Source: Panax quinquefolius (taxonomy: Eukaryota > Streptophyta > Magnoliopsida > Apiales > Araliaceae). Taken from it: 64,000 nucleotides of DNA. The stretch covers positions 125,554,161 through 125,618,160 of the forward strand of contig CM035171.1 of the NCBI GenBank assembly GCA_020205615.1, in the 5' to 3' direction. Position numbers and translations under genes: made by a program. Position 1 is the stretch's first letter. Each line of letters starts with the position of its first letter. Positions 37,534 to 50,497 of the stretch are shown in pieces. The notes under the pieces are model-generated. The model was given only the letters and a program-made list of their open reading frames with translations. It did not search any database and was not told the DNA's origin.

Positions 37534-38497
37534 TAAAATATTTACAATTATTAAACGATTCCAATTCTATCTTCTCTCTTCCACCTCATCTATTTATAAC
37601 CCATGAATTTATTCAGAAAATATCACCATCAATATATTATTAAAATAATATATTTAAATGAATTATTTTATCGTAAAAAGATAAAATATTAATTTTCAAC
37701 AATTGTCATTTTAAAATTTTTCCATCTATATCCATATAAAATCAATATTTTCTCATCATATGAATCAATAATTAATTATTCACAAATAATATTATGTAAT
37801 CACAATATCGATAAACTGTGCAGCTCCTGAAAGAAAAGAGGGCTTTCCAATAAGGATCTCTCCTTACTGGCGCCGCAATTAGGTGAATCAAACCTCTCCT
37901 GTATGTAACTTTCTAGGCATCGCTAATAATGTTTTCTAATATTATTATTCAGATAATATGAATTATCGTCTCCGATAATGGAAAATATCGCCAGAATGAT
38001 AATTATCAAACAACAAAGAATATAAAATATCAACACAACAATTATTGAATCAATAAAATAAAATAATCGAACAAGAATTATCGTAATAATTATCGAAAGA
38101 ACGCCTTCTTCACGTAAGAATCAATAATTGGTGCAATACCGCCAGACTACTGCTCAACAACGCAGATTAGGTAGTTTTAACCACCGGTATTCCAACAAGA
38201 TAATCATGAATAACTACGCCGTTATTTTTAAACAACTTATATTCGCTGCTTTCTCATCCAATCGCTCACATGGGTCTACACATGGTCGCTACGTTGCATT
38301 TAATATTCCCCGATCATTTAATATTTCACTACCAAACGAATATTCCCCGACAACAATGAATATTTTATAACCACTTGCTTATTTTGAAATATTTATGTGA
38401 TTTAACCCTAACTATCCACATTAATCAAATCAACCTTACTTATTTCAAAATAATAAAAGAGAAAATTAAATTTCATTAATAATAAATGCATTTTACA
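35649..38497 (-). mobile_element. LTR copy E (family 1), 5' LTR of the reverse element
   Basis: On the minus strand it ends GGGGCGTCA at 35649, next to the initiator-Met-like primer site. Its first bases lie near 38497 (…TTTTACA on plus). It is near-identical to copy D apart from scattered short indels, with (TA)n at about 37484-37530 and hairpin repeats at about 36190-36390. About 2.85 kb. Confidence 0.8.
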
Positions 38498-38899
38498 AGC
38501 CATGTCATATATATAGGGATCAATACATAGTTAAACGCCTATTAAACTGTCAACGCTTGACAATTGAGAAATGACTGCCGTTTTTAAGTCAAATTCAAAT
38601 TTTCTTTAGTTTTATGCCTATAAGATTAAATCGTGGACGCCAAATAATGTATCTTTCAAAGAATAATTCCAAATCAGAAACAAAATCAAAATATGAAAAA
38701 CAAACAATTTATGATATTTATCTAAGAAGACTTAGGCTTTATATCATAGAGAATCAGAAACAGGATTATTTTTTAATGTGTCCGAAATTATTTACATATA
38801 AAAAAAAAATTTAAAAATAGTTTAGAGATTCTTTTCGTCCCTCGAGTATCATCAAATTTTATAGATCCACATAGGTGTTTTCCTTTTTCATTTTATTAT
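38498..38899. repeat. 400 bp non-element flank, copy 2
   Basis: Second copy of 30994-31395. Here it continues past 38899 into unique sequence, so this is probably the original locus. Confidence 0.85.
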
Positions 38900-39962
38900 T
38901 GTATAAAATTATCTTTTTAGTAAAATAATTTATATGTTGACTACTTTTATGTTAAATATAAATTTTTATTTAAGGTAAAATTAAAAATAATAAAATAAAA
39001 TAATATGTAAGTCTTTTTCTTAATACCTTCTCTACCTCTCACATTTTATTTTATATATATGAATCGTAATCGTAATCATTTTGGAGCGTTGGTGGCATAA
39101 AAACATCATCCACACAACCGCAACGAAATAAAATCATCCAAATCAAAAAGGAAATGGCCAAAGTAGACATGGTCAAAGCGATAGCCTTTGGACCAGCCAA
39201 TCAAACGGCTAAGGTGATCCAAGGTGGGACCACAGCATAGCCTAAAAAGCTGGAGAGAAAAGGGCTGGGCTTACCCGGGCCCCTGCATATATGATGTTGG
39301 CCATGTGAGTGGGGGGACAAGAATTAAGATCGGATCCAGAACAGGAAAACATATATAAACTTTTATTCCAATGGAAAAGTGATGGCCTGCCCCTGCCCCT
39401 GGGCTACCTTCCATATCAACATAATATGATATGGCCGACACACACAGTATTATTTCCATTACACATAATTTTCAACAGTATGATATGTATGCGGTTCACC
39501 AAGTGATACCATATTATTAAGTGAGAGCAGGTGTTTATTAATTTTATTATTATTGTTTTTAAATTAGGGGGGAGGGCAGGGTACAATTAATATCAAAATA
39601 GTAATATGATTACAGTTATAAGGGCAAAAGGAAAAGATGAAAAATAAAAGACAAGGGTGACACAAAATTACAAAGATGATGTCAGCTTTCCATGAATGCT
39701 TTATAATATAAAATATTACTTTCATTTAAGTTTTGCAATTTGTAATTAATAAATAATATAAATACTAGTTTTTTAGTTAATATATGATAATTATATTTAT
39801 TTATACTATAATTAAAAAATTTCGTATTAATTTTTTTTTAATTATAGGTGTTAACGCCAAGATCTTCTGCCACGTCTCAATCACGTAAGACGTTCTGATC
39901 TTCGCACAATAAACACAATAACACTAAAAGCTCGAACATTGACCATTTGGAGGATAGCTCTC
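38900..39962. other. Intergenic, no gene seen
   Basis: Mostly AT-rich, with a moderately GC patch at about 39090-39430. The short frames there show no family resemblance. Confidence 0.45.
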
Positions 39963-42599
39963 TGTAAGACCCCAACTTATTATAAATAAAATCGAATTTC
40001 CTCTAATTATTATTATGAATAATAAGGTATTAATTTGATATAATTCTCCAAGTTATGGGTGAAATGTAAATTTTGCAAAATACGCAAGTGGATATAAAAT
40101 AATCATCATTGTCGTGAATATTCGTTTTGGTCGTGGAATATTCTTGCTGTCGGGAATATTCGCATTTACGCTGCTAGCTATTCATTAGGGCCCCATAATG
40201 TAATAATTGCTTCGGATGAAGAAAACGACAAGTTTGAGTTTTTATAAATAATCTACAGAATATATCAATTAACATCGCTGGAATGGAATTAAGTGGTTAA
40301 AATACGAATACGGCGTGGATGCACAAGATTGATGAATTATTGTTCCTTACGTAAGCATAGGTAACTACTCAATAATTGTTACATGAGTTATCGCTCAATA
40401 TTTTATTTTATCGATTCAATAATTGTCATGCATTGATATTTTATATTATCATTGTTTCAATAATTGTCACCGCACAAGAGATTTCCCATTATCGATCAAT
40501 AATTCATATTATTTGAATAATATTATTAGATAACATTATTGGCAATGTCTAGAAGTTCTCGATAACGAGAGGTTTCGTCACCTAATCAAGGCTAAGAAGG
40601 AAAAATTTTATCGGAAAGCCCTCTTCCGGGAAATACTGGTCATATATAAATGTGATTCGTAATATTATTTATAAATAATTAATTATTGATTCATATGATA
40701 AGAAAATATTTATTTTACGTGGATATAAATGTTGGATATATTTATTGTGGTTAAAATGAATGAGTTAATGTTGAGGTGTTTTATCAAGATTTTTGTCGAA
40801 ATGGAGGTATTAAAAATTAAACCGTTGTTTTAGAGATATTTTATGTGAGTTATAATTTTTTTAATCAACCGTTGGATCGTTGTAATTTTTGGATATGTTA
40901 TACATATATAAGTTGAGTATATGTCCACAAATTTTGAACCGTTAAAAAGAATGTATAATTTGTTATGAATTTTAAGACTGGTTCGTCGTAAATTGTCAAG
41001 TATCCGAATTTAGCATTTTGGTGGAAAATTCTAAATTGAGTGGGCCCCACTTGTGGTTGGTGAAGAAATGTGCTGAATTTTATTTCAAATGTGGTGGGTG
41101 GGAATAAGAAGCAGTAAAGCCATCAAAGTGCAGTGTCAAGTCTGCTAAAATTTTCCTATAAATAGAGGGCTAAGTTAGAATTAAAAATCACACCGTAAAC
41201 ATAAGCTTTTCTCTTTCTCTCTAGATTATCGAGTGTATTTTGTGAGTATTTAGATACTTTGACAGCTTTCTATTCATCTGCAAGTTTTCTTCAAACTTTA
41301 TACCGATATTCCGATCAAAAGATCTTGATATTTTGAGGTAAGGGTATTATATTCTTCTTAAAATGATATTTTCTTCAATATCATTATACCGAAATATTGG
41401 TATGAATTTTTATCAAATTTAGAACTTTTTGTGTCAGGTTACTATTCACGATACTGCAGACTATTCACTTAATACAAGACTATTCAACCTAAAAATAAAA
41501 TTTTCTTCTTTTTTTGCCCAAGATGTCTATTATGGTTACTATCTTTGATCAGATCCATGTTTTGATCTTTATTCTTGAATTTTGCTTCAAAATTGGTTAT
41601 TATGGAGTATTATTGATCTTCGATAAACCGTTATACTAATCCTTACTATTTGTCCTTCCGCCTCACCGATTCGATTCGCTTTTTAAAATATTTTTCATCA
41701 TCCTCGCCTAAATGATGATATTATCGAATATCTTCGCCCAGTAGTAAAAGATTGAATGATTAATCGATGAATATCATCGTCCCAGTAGTCACGAAAGATG
41801 AATGTGTATTGAGATGAACACGACCAACCCGGTGATACAAAATGAATATCTTTGGCATGTAGTGCAAAGATGAATATTGATTAAAGATGTATATCGATTG
41901 TTGTTACAGGATAAAATATTGATGATGGATTTTAAATCTTAGAAGATAGTAGAATTTTTCTCTACTGACTCTTCTAATGGATTGTTGCTTCCACGCAGCT
42001 TGTTGATCTAAAACTTGTTGTCTATTATATTTTATCGATTTTTCCTGCTGAAGACTAACGATAATTTGTCAGATATTATCTTAGTCATAATATTTTTTAC
42101 CGGGCTAGTTGAGCTCACCCTTTCCTTTTGCTCCATTTTTCTCGTGAGGCAAGAACATAAAGCAGAACCAAGTAGGGGTACGGAGTGATGGTTCTAGAAA
42201 GATGTTTTAATAGCCTTTCACTATTTCGTAAAATAGTGTTTGAATAATTGTAATGAGGACTTATTTGAGTGTGGATATTGCCTGTAAGACAATATTTGTA
42301 TTTAAACTCACAAGTATGTGTTGTCGTATTTTGCATGACAATCAGATTATCAAGTTGTAGTTTGCTTTCGCATCATGTATTTTGGCGACTTTGAACGGGT
42401 GTTGAATACCTATTTTGGGGGCGCCATGCTTGGTATCAAAGATTAGTGGATACGATCTCCTGGGTGAGATGTGAGATAAGAACTAGGAGGGAGAGACGGG
42501 AAATCCTTCACTAAGATAACCTACCTAATTTTATTTGGTATTTAATTGGTCGGTCGAGTATATAGGATAATATGTGATTTGTTAATTAACCCTTGTTTT

Positions 42600-43825
42600 A
42601 TGGCAAGATTTAAGAATGGCATCGTGAAATATTAACGATGAGTGAATGAGACAGTGGAGACACCTTTACTCAATACCCAGGATAAGGTGCAGCAGGAAGA
42701 CAATAATCCTTAGGTAAACAATAACACCGATGAAATGGTGAATGATGGGATGTTCAGAGGCTTTATGCAATTTATGCAACATCAGGCGAAAGCGGTTTCT
42801 ATTCAATATGCAGGTGGAAACAATGGCAACCCACGGTCGGTCACCGCTAAGCAGTTCAAGGAGCTGGGACCACCAGAGTTTTTGGGAAAGCCAGAACCAC
42901 TTTCGGCAGAGACGTGGATAAAGCAGATCACCAAGATATTTGATGTTTTGGGATGTTTCGAGGAGCAAAAGGTTCCCTTTGCCACCTTTATGTTGCGAGG
43001 AGAGGTTGATTACTGGTGGGAATCGGTAAAGCGTACTCAACTTGCCGCACTGAAGATGTCTTGGGAGAAGTTTCAAGAATTGTTCAATGACAAGTACTTT
43101 CCCAAAGTATTCGGCATACGGGTAAGGAGGTCGAGTTCATCAAGTTGGAGCAAAACAATATGAACGTGTTTAAAGACGAAGCTAAGTTTCATGGGTTATC
43201 CCGATTTGCATCCCATTTGGTTGATAATGAGGAACGAATGACACGAATGTTTCGCGAGGTTCAAACCCGAAATACGCCAATATCTCATTTCTCACAAACT
43301 TTGTTTATATTCGATGTTGTGAATAGGGCTCAATTAGTGGAGCGTGATAATGAGCCAATTTCAATCAAGGATAACGAGCAACAACACGATAATAATCGTA
43401 CAAAGGATAACGGTCATCTGAACAATGATAACCATCGTGGAAGAAATTATCATGCCAGAAATGGTAACCACTTTGTGGTAATCATGGCCAAGATAATAGA
43501 AGAAATGATTCAAGTGGAAATTTCAAGAAGAGAATATTTAACGACGACAGAAGACGCCCAAGAACAAAGACCAACACCAAAGAACAAATTCTGGGGAAGA
43601 GAACCACCGCCGTTAGATGCTACAGATGCGGAGAGGAGGACATATAAGTCCAAACCGGTCCACAACAATCCAAGGTATGTTACAATGTGGAAAGGAAGGC
43701 CGATAGCTCGGGATTGTTCTATAGCGAAACCAAGTTCAATCTGGGATGGTGACTCAAGGGTCATTCCTGATAAGTCGAAATCACGGTTCCTCGGAAGAGC
43801 GTTTGTCGTGATGGCTAAAACGTGA
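42600..43825 (+). pseudogene. gag of the F/H element
   Basis: Retrotransposon gag (capsid) similarity: TAKQFKELGPPEFLGKPEP, TWIKQITKIFDVLG, LRGEVDYWWESVKR and KFQELFNDKYFPK are in one frame (42735-43120). After a frame change near 43125 the gene continues as VEFIKLEQNN, DEAKFHGLSRFA and DNEERMTRMF. The CCHC knuckle expected near 43610-43740 is only partly readable across frames (RCGEE, CYNV). Not functional as written. Confidence 0.8.
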
Positions 43826-43879
43826 GGAACCCGAACGAGGTAATTACGGTAAGCTAATCTTGAACTCCCCGCCAAGTTT

Positions 43880-45343
43880 ATACCTTACTAGATACCTGCT
43901 TCTACCCATTCTTTATCTCTCCTGCTTGTGCTCAACGCTTAAACTTGACCGAGAAATTAGACTTTTGATTTATCGGTGGAGACTCCGTTGGGTGAAACTT
44001 TCGCTACATCCATCGCTTATAAATCTTGCTTAATCCAAGTTGGCACTATCACATTACTCGTTGATCTTATCTCTTGACAGATACTTGCTTTTGATGTGAT
44101 TTTAGGAATTGATTGGTTAACCACCATCATGCCAAAATTGATTGTTTTCGTAAGGTCATAGTTTTATATTCCTAACCAACTCGTTATACTAATTCAAACA
44201 ACTAAATCACTAAAATCACCACTATCATATCAAGCCATAAAGCTATTCGCTTATTGAAAATGGATGTCATGCTTTCTTAGCCCATGTTATGGATTTGAAC
44301 AAAGACAAGTCGATTTGAATAATATTTCTGTTGTTAGAGAATTTCGATGTATTTTCAAGAACTTCCTACCTACCCTTTAACGTGATGTCAATTCTTTATC
44401 GACCTTTGAGCCGTACAAAACCCATTTCTAAACCCCATATCGAATGGCTCCTATTGAACTTTAGGAGTTAAAAGTCCAACTACAGGAATTGTTAGACATA
44501 GGTTTCATTCTGGCCCCAAGACATCTCCTCGGGGGGTGCCCTGCTTTATTCAGAAAGAAGAAAGACGGAGTATGCGATTTCAGTATTGACTACCGAGAAT
44601 TAAACCATGTCACCATCAAGAATAGGTATCCGCCACCTCGCATTGATGACCTGTTCGACCAACCGCAAGGAGCACAATTCTTTTCAAAGATCGATCTTCG
44701 CTCGGATATCATCACCAAGATTAAAACCGAGGATATTCCAAAGACCGCCTTCGTAACTCCCTAAGACGGCATTATGAATTTTAGTCACGTCTTTTGGATC
44801 GACTAATGCTCCTCATTGCTTTCATGGATATGATGAACCGAGTATTCAAAGAATATTTGATCGGGCCTCGTTGTTGTCTTTATGATGACATCCTCATTTA
44901 TTCCAAAAGACGTGAAGATCATGAAGCACCATTTGAAGCTAATACTTGAAAAGCTTCGTGAAAACAAACTTTATGTCAAGTTGAAGAAATGCGAAGTTCG
45001 CTCGAGGAAGTAGCATTCCTTGGGCACGTGGTGTCAAAACATGGAGTATCTGTTGATCCGGCCAAGATCAAGCAAGACAAAGTCGGGAGCAACCAAAGTT
45101 TCCATGGATCAAGGCATGAAGCTCGACTTAGCCGGGTTATTATCGGAGATTCGTGGAAGGATTTTCTCAATTGCTACTCCGCTAACTCAACCGACTTTTA
45201 AAGATACAAAATTGTATGGAGCGAGGAATGCGAGAAGAGTTTCCAAGAGCTCAAGAGAGACTCCGCCGCAAGACTGCTTCGCAATACCATCCGCAGTACG
45301 GATGGATTTGTTATATACAAACGATGCTTCAGCAAAGGGTTAG
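43880..45343 (+). pseudogene. pol part 1 (protease, reverse transcriptase, start of RNase H)
   Basis: Protease-type DVILGIDWL is at about 44090-44120. RT blocks are [19 protein letters not shown] and [11 protein letters not shown] (44540-44705), [13 protein letters not shown], and the catalytic VVF-DD-ILIYS box at about 44870-44900. In that box one missing base turns the Asp-Asp pair out of frame. The frame after the RT connection (FLGHVVS) also shifts. RNase H begins with TNDASAKG and is cut at 45343 by LTR G. Indels of 1-2 nt are numerous. Confidence 0.8.
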
Positions 45344-46316
45344 TGTAAGACCCCAACTTATTATTAATGAAATTTAATTTTCTATTTATTATTTTGAAAT
45401 AAGTAAGGGTTGATTTGATTAATGTGGATAGTTAGGGTTAAATACGCAAATATTTCAAAATAAAGTAAAGGGTTATAAAATATTCATTGTTGCTTGGGAA
45501 TATTCGCTTTGGTCGTAAAATATTCATGATCGCTTCTGGGAATATTCGCATTTACCAAAGCCCATGTGTGGGCCCCATAACTGAAAGCGATTGGATGAGG
45601 AAAACGACAAATATAAGTTGTTTAAAAATAACTGCCAGTAGTTGTTACAAGTAATATCGTTGGAATACTTGGTGGTTAAAACACACTAATCACGCCATTG
45701 TGAACAAGAAGATTATCAGATTGCACCAATTATCGATTCTTACGTAAGCAAGGCATTACTCAATAATTGTTACAAAGAATTATCGCTCAAGATTTTATTT
45801 TATCGATTCAATAATTGTGGTTGATATTTTATATTGTCGTTGTTTCAATAATTATCATTACACAAGATTTTCCATTATCGGAGCAATAATTCATATTATC
45901 CTAATAATAATATTAGAAAACATTATCGCAATGTCTAGAAAGTTCGCTTCAAGGAGAGGTTTGGTCACCTAATCAATTGCTGCCAAGAAGAGAAATCCTT
46001 ATCGAAAGCCCCCTTTCAGGAACCGCCTTGGGTCACAATATTGTGATTCTCAGAATATTATTTGTGAATAATTAATTATTGATTCATATGATGAGGAAAA
46101 TATTGATTTTATATGGATATGTATGGAGAAAAATTTTAAAACGACAATTGTTGAAAATTAATATTTTATCTTTTTCCGATAAAATAATTCATTTAAATAT
46201 ATTATTTTAATAATATATTGATGGTGATATTTTTACAATAAATTCATGGGTTATAAATAGATGAGGTGGAAGAGAGAAGATAGAATTGGAATCATTTAAT
46301 AATTGTAAATATTTTA

Positions 46317-46366
<50 letters not shown>

Positions 46367-48275
46367 GTACGATTTTGTGTGTGTGTGTGGAAGAAGTGGT
46401 GGGGTAAGAGAAGAAAAAGGGGGAAGAGAGAGAGTTAGTGGAGAATTATGGGAAAGGAAGAAAGAGAAAGGAAGAGAAGGAAATTAGAAAACTTATCCAG
46501 ACGCCGATTTTGGTCATTTTTCGCTTGGAATTTGGAAAAATTTCTTCTCAGAAAGTTGTAGAGAATTCGATTTCAAAGCAAGAATGGACATAAAATTCGT
46601 GATTTTCTCGATAACCGTCTTTTTTCTATGAATTGTTGAAGTTTCAAAAATAAAATAATTTTTATTAATAAGGGTGGGACCCACTTGTGTTTTAACACAT
46701 GTGGGTCGCTATTTTTCCAAGATGGCAGGTGTTTGATTTTCAAAATGGTTGGCTTGACAATTGAGGTGGCGTGAAAGAAGAATAAAGAATAATAATATTT
46801 TATTATTTAGTCTCCTTTCATGTTTCTAAGCATTTTCCTATAAATAGGCGCTTAGGTTAGAATTGAAAATTACACCGTAAACAAATTTTCTTTCTCTAGA
46901 TTATCGAGCGATATTTTGTGAGTATTTTGATATTTTGAGAGTTGTTATTCAAAGTAAGTTTCACAAGACTATATCCAAATTCAATGTAAAGATTTGCGGT
47001 TATTTTGAGGTAAGTGGATGTTATTTTTTCCTCAAATGATATTATTTCTTCAATGTCATTATGTCAAATATTGGTTGTAACTTTTTATCAAATTTGGAAC
47101 TTTTTCATGCTCTGAGTTACTATTCACCAAGTTATTATTCACGAAGTTACTATTCACGAAAGTTACTATTCACGAAAGTTACTATTCACAAGTACTATTC
47201 ATTAAGCGTGAAGATGTTTTTTTGTGGAATTTCTATCTTTTGGTGTTTGAGTTATTATTCACGATACTAAGACTATTCACGATACCAAGACTATTCATCT
47301 AAAAAATAAAATTTCTTCTTTTCGTCTAAAATATCTATTCGGATACTAGCTTTGATCAGATCCATGTTTTGATCATTCTTGAATTTTACACCACTATGAT
47401 TATTTTTGAGGTATTTTTAAACATGGATAAAACAAAGTACTAATCCTAAATCCTTAATCCTTGCCATTTTGTTTCATCGGATTCGCTTTTTTTTAAAAAT
47501 ATTTTCATCATCCTCGCCTTAAATGATGATATTATTGAATATCTTCGCCTCAGAAGGCAAAGATGAATGATTTTCAAGAATATCTTTGGCCTATAGGCAA
47601 AGATGAACAAAAGAGATGAATACGACGATCGATTAATATCTTTCGCCCATAGTGCAAAAGATGAACAGTGTGTTTAAACGAATACTTAATTAATCGATGA
47701 ATATCTTCGCCTCAGTAAGGCAAAGATGAATATTTGATTACGATGTATATCGATTGATGTTATGTGGATAAAAGATAGACGATGAACTTTTAAATTTATA
47801 CATGTAAGATAGTAGTTTGCATTCTCTACTTAACTCTTCTAATGAATTATTATTTCAATAATATTGATTTAAAATTTGTTGTTTCATCAGATTCTATTAG
47901 ATTTTTCCTCGCTGAAGACTAACGATAATTTGTCAGATATTATCTTAGTCATAATATTCTTTTATCGAGCTAGTTGAGCTCACCCTTTTCCTTTTTGTTC
48001 CATTTTTCTCGTGAGGCGAGAATATACGTAGTATTTAGCCTGGGTAATGGAATGAAGGTTCTAGAGAGAGTTGTTTAGTAGTCCTCACCATTTTGTAAAA
48101 TAATGTATCAATAAATGTGATGAGGATCTATTTGAGTATAGATATCGTTCTGTAAGATAATATTTGTATTCAAACTCACAGCTTTATTGTTGTAATAATA
48201 AAGTCAGAAGTTGTTTCGCACTCATGTATTGACAACCTCAGAATGGGTGATGTATACCTATTTTGGGGCGCCACA
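45344..48275 (+). mobile_element. Solo LTR G (family 1), nested in RNase H
   Basis: It runs from TGTAAGACCCCAAC to GGGGCGCCACA and is 2932 bp. GTTAG (45339-45343) and GCTAG (48276-48280) flank it as a 5 bp target duplication with one C/T difference. Removing it rejoins the RNase H words ASAKG-L and MQHGKVIAYASRQL in register. It has (TA)n at about 46318-46366 and hairpin repeats at 47540-47740. Confidence 0.88.
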
Positions 48276-50497
48276 GCTAGACGCTTCTCATGCAACATGG
48301 GAAAGTCATAGCCTATGCCTCACGACAACTCAAAGAATATGAGAGGAATTATCCTATCGATGATCTAGAGTCAAGCAAAGCAATGATTCAAGGTTGAAAA
48401 TTTGGAGACACTACTCAGATGGGGAGAAAGTGGAGATTTATACTGACCATAAAAGTCTCAAATATTTCTTCACCCAAAAGAACTCAACACGCAAGAACGA
48501 CGTTGGCTTGAACTATTGAAAGATTACGATCACACTATTCAATATCATCTTGGAAAAGCAAACGTAGTAATTTAATTGATTGAGTAGAAGATCATACGCG
48601 AAAGTACAAGTGCGATATTCATAATGCAAAGGCCCATTCTCAGATCACTCAGGTAAAGGATGGAGGTAGAATTAAAGACCTGTGGACCCACATAATGATG
48701 GCAAATATACGAAAGTAGAACCGACTTTAATCGATAAAGTTTAGTTTCGCTTCTGCTACTTAATTCGAGCCGATACGTATGAAGAAAAAAGTGCAAGAAG
48801 GAGCTATTCTAGAAACGAGAATCGATAAAGAAGGAATACTTAGATTCAACTCTGCACTTTCAGGTTCCTAACGATTCTCGATTGAAGCATGTAATCATGA
48901 TGGAGTCACATAACACCCTCGCTTGTAATCCATCCCGGAGTACCAAAATGTATCATGATATTCTACATTCATTTTGGTGGAACAATACGAAGAGAGAGAT
49001 CGCAAGTTTATCTCGAGGTGTTTAACTTGTCAACGGTAAAGGTGGAGCATTATGCCAAAGGCTCCATTACAATACTTGAGATTCCAAATAGAAGTGGGGA
49101 ACACATTACTATGGATTTCAAGCATGTGTCTTCCCAAAGTTTCTCAAGGCATGATGCGATTTGGGTTATTGTTGATAGATTAACCAAGTCCGCCCATTTC
49201 TTACCGATACGTGAGACTTATTCCTCGAACGCCTTGCTCGCATATGCACGTGAATTAGATTGTGAGATTGCATGGCATGCCAAGATCCATAATTTCGGAT
49301 CGCGACCCAAGATTCACTTCACGATTTTGGGTTAGCCAGAAAGCTATGGGCACGGATTTACGATTCTGGGCTTCAAGATACCATCCTCAAATGGACGGAC
49401 AATCGAGAGGACTATTCAAACCTTGAAGATCTATTAAGACTTTGTGGTCCTAGATTTTAAAGAAAGTTGGGATAAGTATTTGCCATCTGGTGGAATTCTC
49501 CCACAACAACAGCTTATCGACAAGTAAAGGTGTGGCTCCGTGGAACGCCTTCGCTCGCATGCACGTGAATGAGATTGTGAGATCGCATGGCATGCCAAGA
49601 TCCATAATTTCGGATCGTGACCCAAGATTCACTTCACGATTTTGGGTTAGCTTTGTAGAAAGCTACGGGCACGGATTTATTTATCTGGGCTCGCATACCA
49701 TCCTCAAATGGATTCGACAATCGAGAGGACTATTCAAACCCTCAAGATCTATTAAGACTTTGTGTCCTAGATTTTAAAGAAAGTCGATAAGTATTGCCAT
49801 CGGTGGAATTCTCCTACAACAACAAAGCTTATCGACAAGTAAAGGTGTGGCTCCATTTGAAGCATCAGATGGACAAAAGTGTCGCTTCCAAAGATATCCG
49901 GGACGAGGTAGAGAAGAACGTTGTTGGGACCGAAATTAAGTACGCATGACTACATAAAAGATCCAAATGATTCGACAACGATATAAACCAAGACAAGATC
50001 GATAAAAGAGTTATGCAGATCTTCATCGAAAATACGTGGAATTTAATATCGGGGATCATGTATTGTTATGTGTCGCACCATGGAAGTGGAGTTACAAGAT
50101 TTGGGAAGAGAGGAAAGCTCAATCCACGATTTGTTGGTCCATTCGAGATTCTCAATCGAATAGGAATGTGGCCTATAGACTCAAAGATTACCTCCAAGTA
50201 CGTCTCGTGTTCATAATGTTTTCACATATCCATGTTTCCTAAATATGTGAAAGACTAAACCATATTATCGTTAGAACCAGACGAGATACCAAGATTTAAC
50301 GACGTAAGAAGTACTTGTTAAGATCTTCGATATGAAAGAAGCATGTCCTACGCATCAAGGTTATACCACAAGTTAAGGTTTTATGGAGAAACCATGTTAT
50401 CAAGAAATGACCGGGAGTTTGAATCGTAAATTAAAGCGAGGTATCCTCACCTTTTCAAACACCAGTACGATATCAATTTCGAGGATCTAAATTTCAT
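48276..50497 (+). pseudogene. pol part 2 (RNase H, integrase, chromodomain)
   Basis: RNase H: GKVIAYASRQLKEYE and [12 protein letters not shown] (48.29-48.5 kb). The integrase zinc-binding part near 48.93-49.08 kb is followed by the core: [26 protein letters not shown] and [19 protein letters not shown]. The post-core GDHVLL..PWK (50.05 kb) and GPFEI follow. A chromodomain remnant (KVIPQVKVLWRNH words, about 50.36-50.42 kb) marks a chromovirus of Tekay/Del type. Part of the core is tandemly duplicated (next entry). Frames are broken throughout. Confidence 0.8.
49226..49854 (+). repeat. 314 bp tandem duplication inside integrase
   Basis: Copy 1 (49226-49539) and copy 2 (49542-49854) share ATGGCATGCCAAGATCCATA, TTCGGATCG.GACCCAAGATT, AATCGAGAGGACTATTCAAA and ATCGACAAGTAAAGGTGTGG. 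They differ by small indels. An intact integrase has this stretch once. Confidence 0.9.

Noticed and set aside
39271..39506. Two short overlapping frames in a GC-richer patch
   Set aside because: No recognisable motif, codon pattern or splice context; likely chance.
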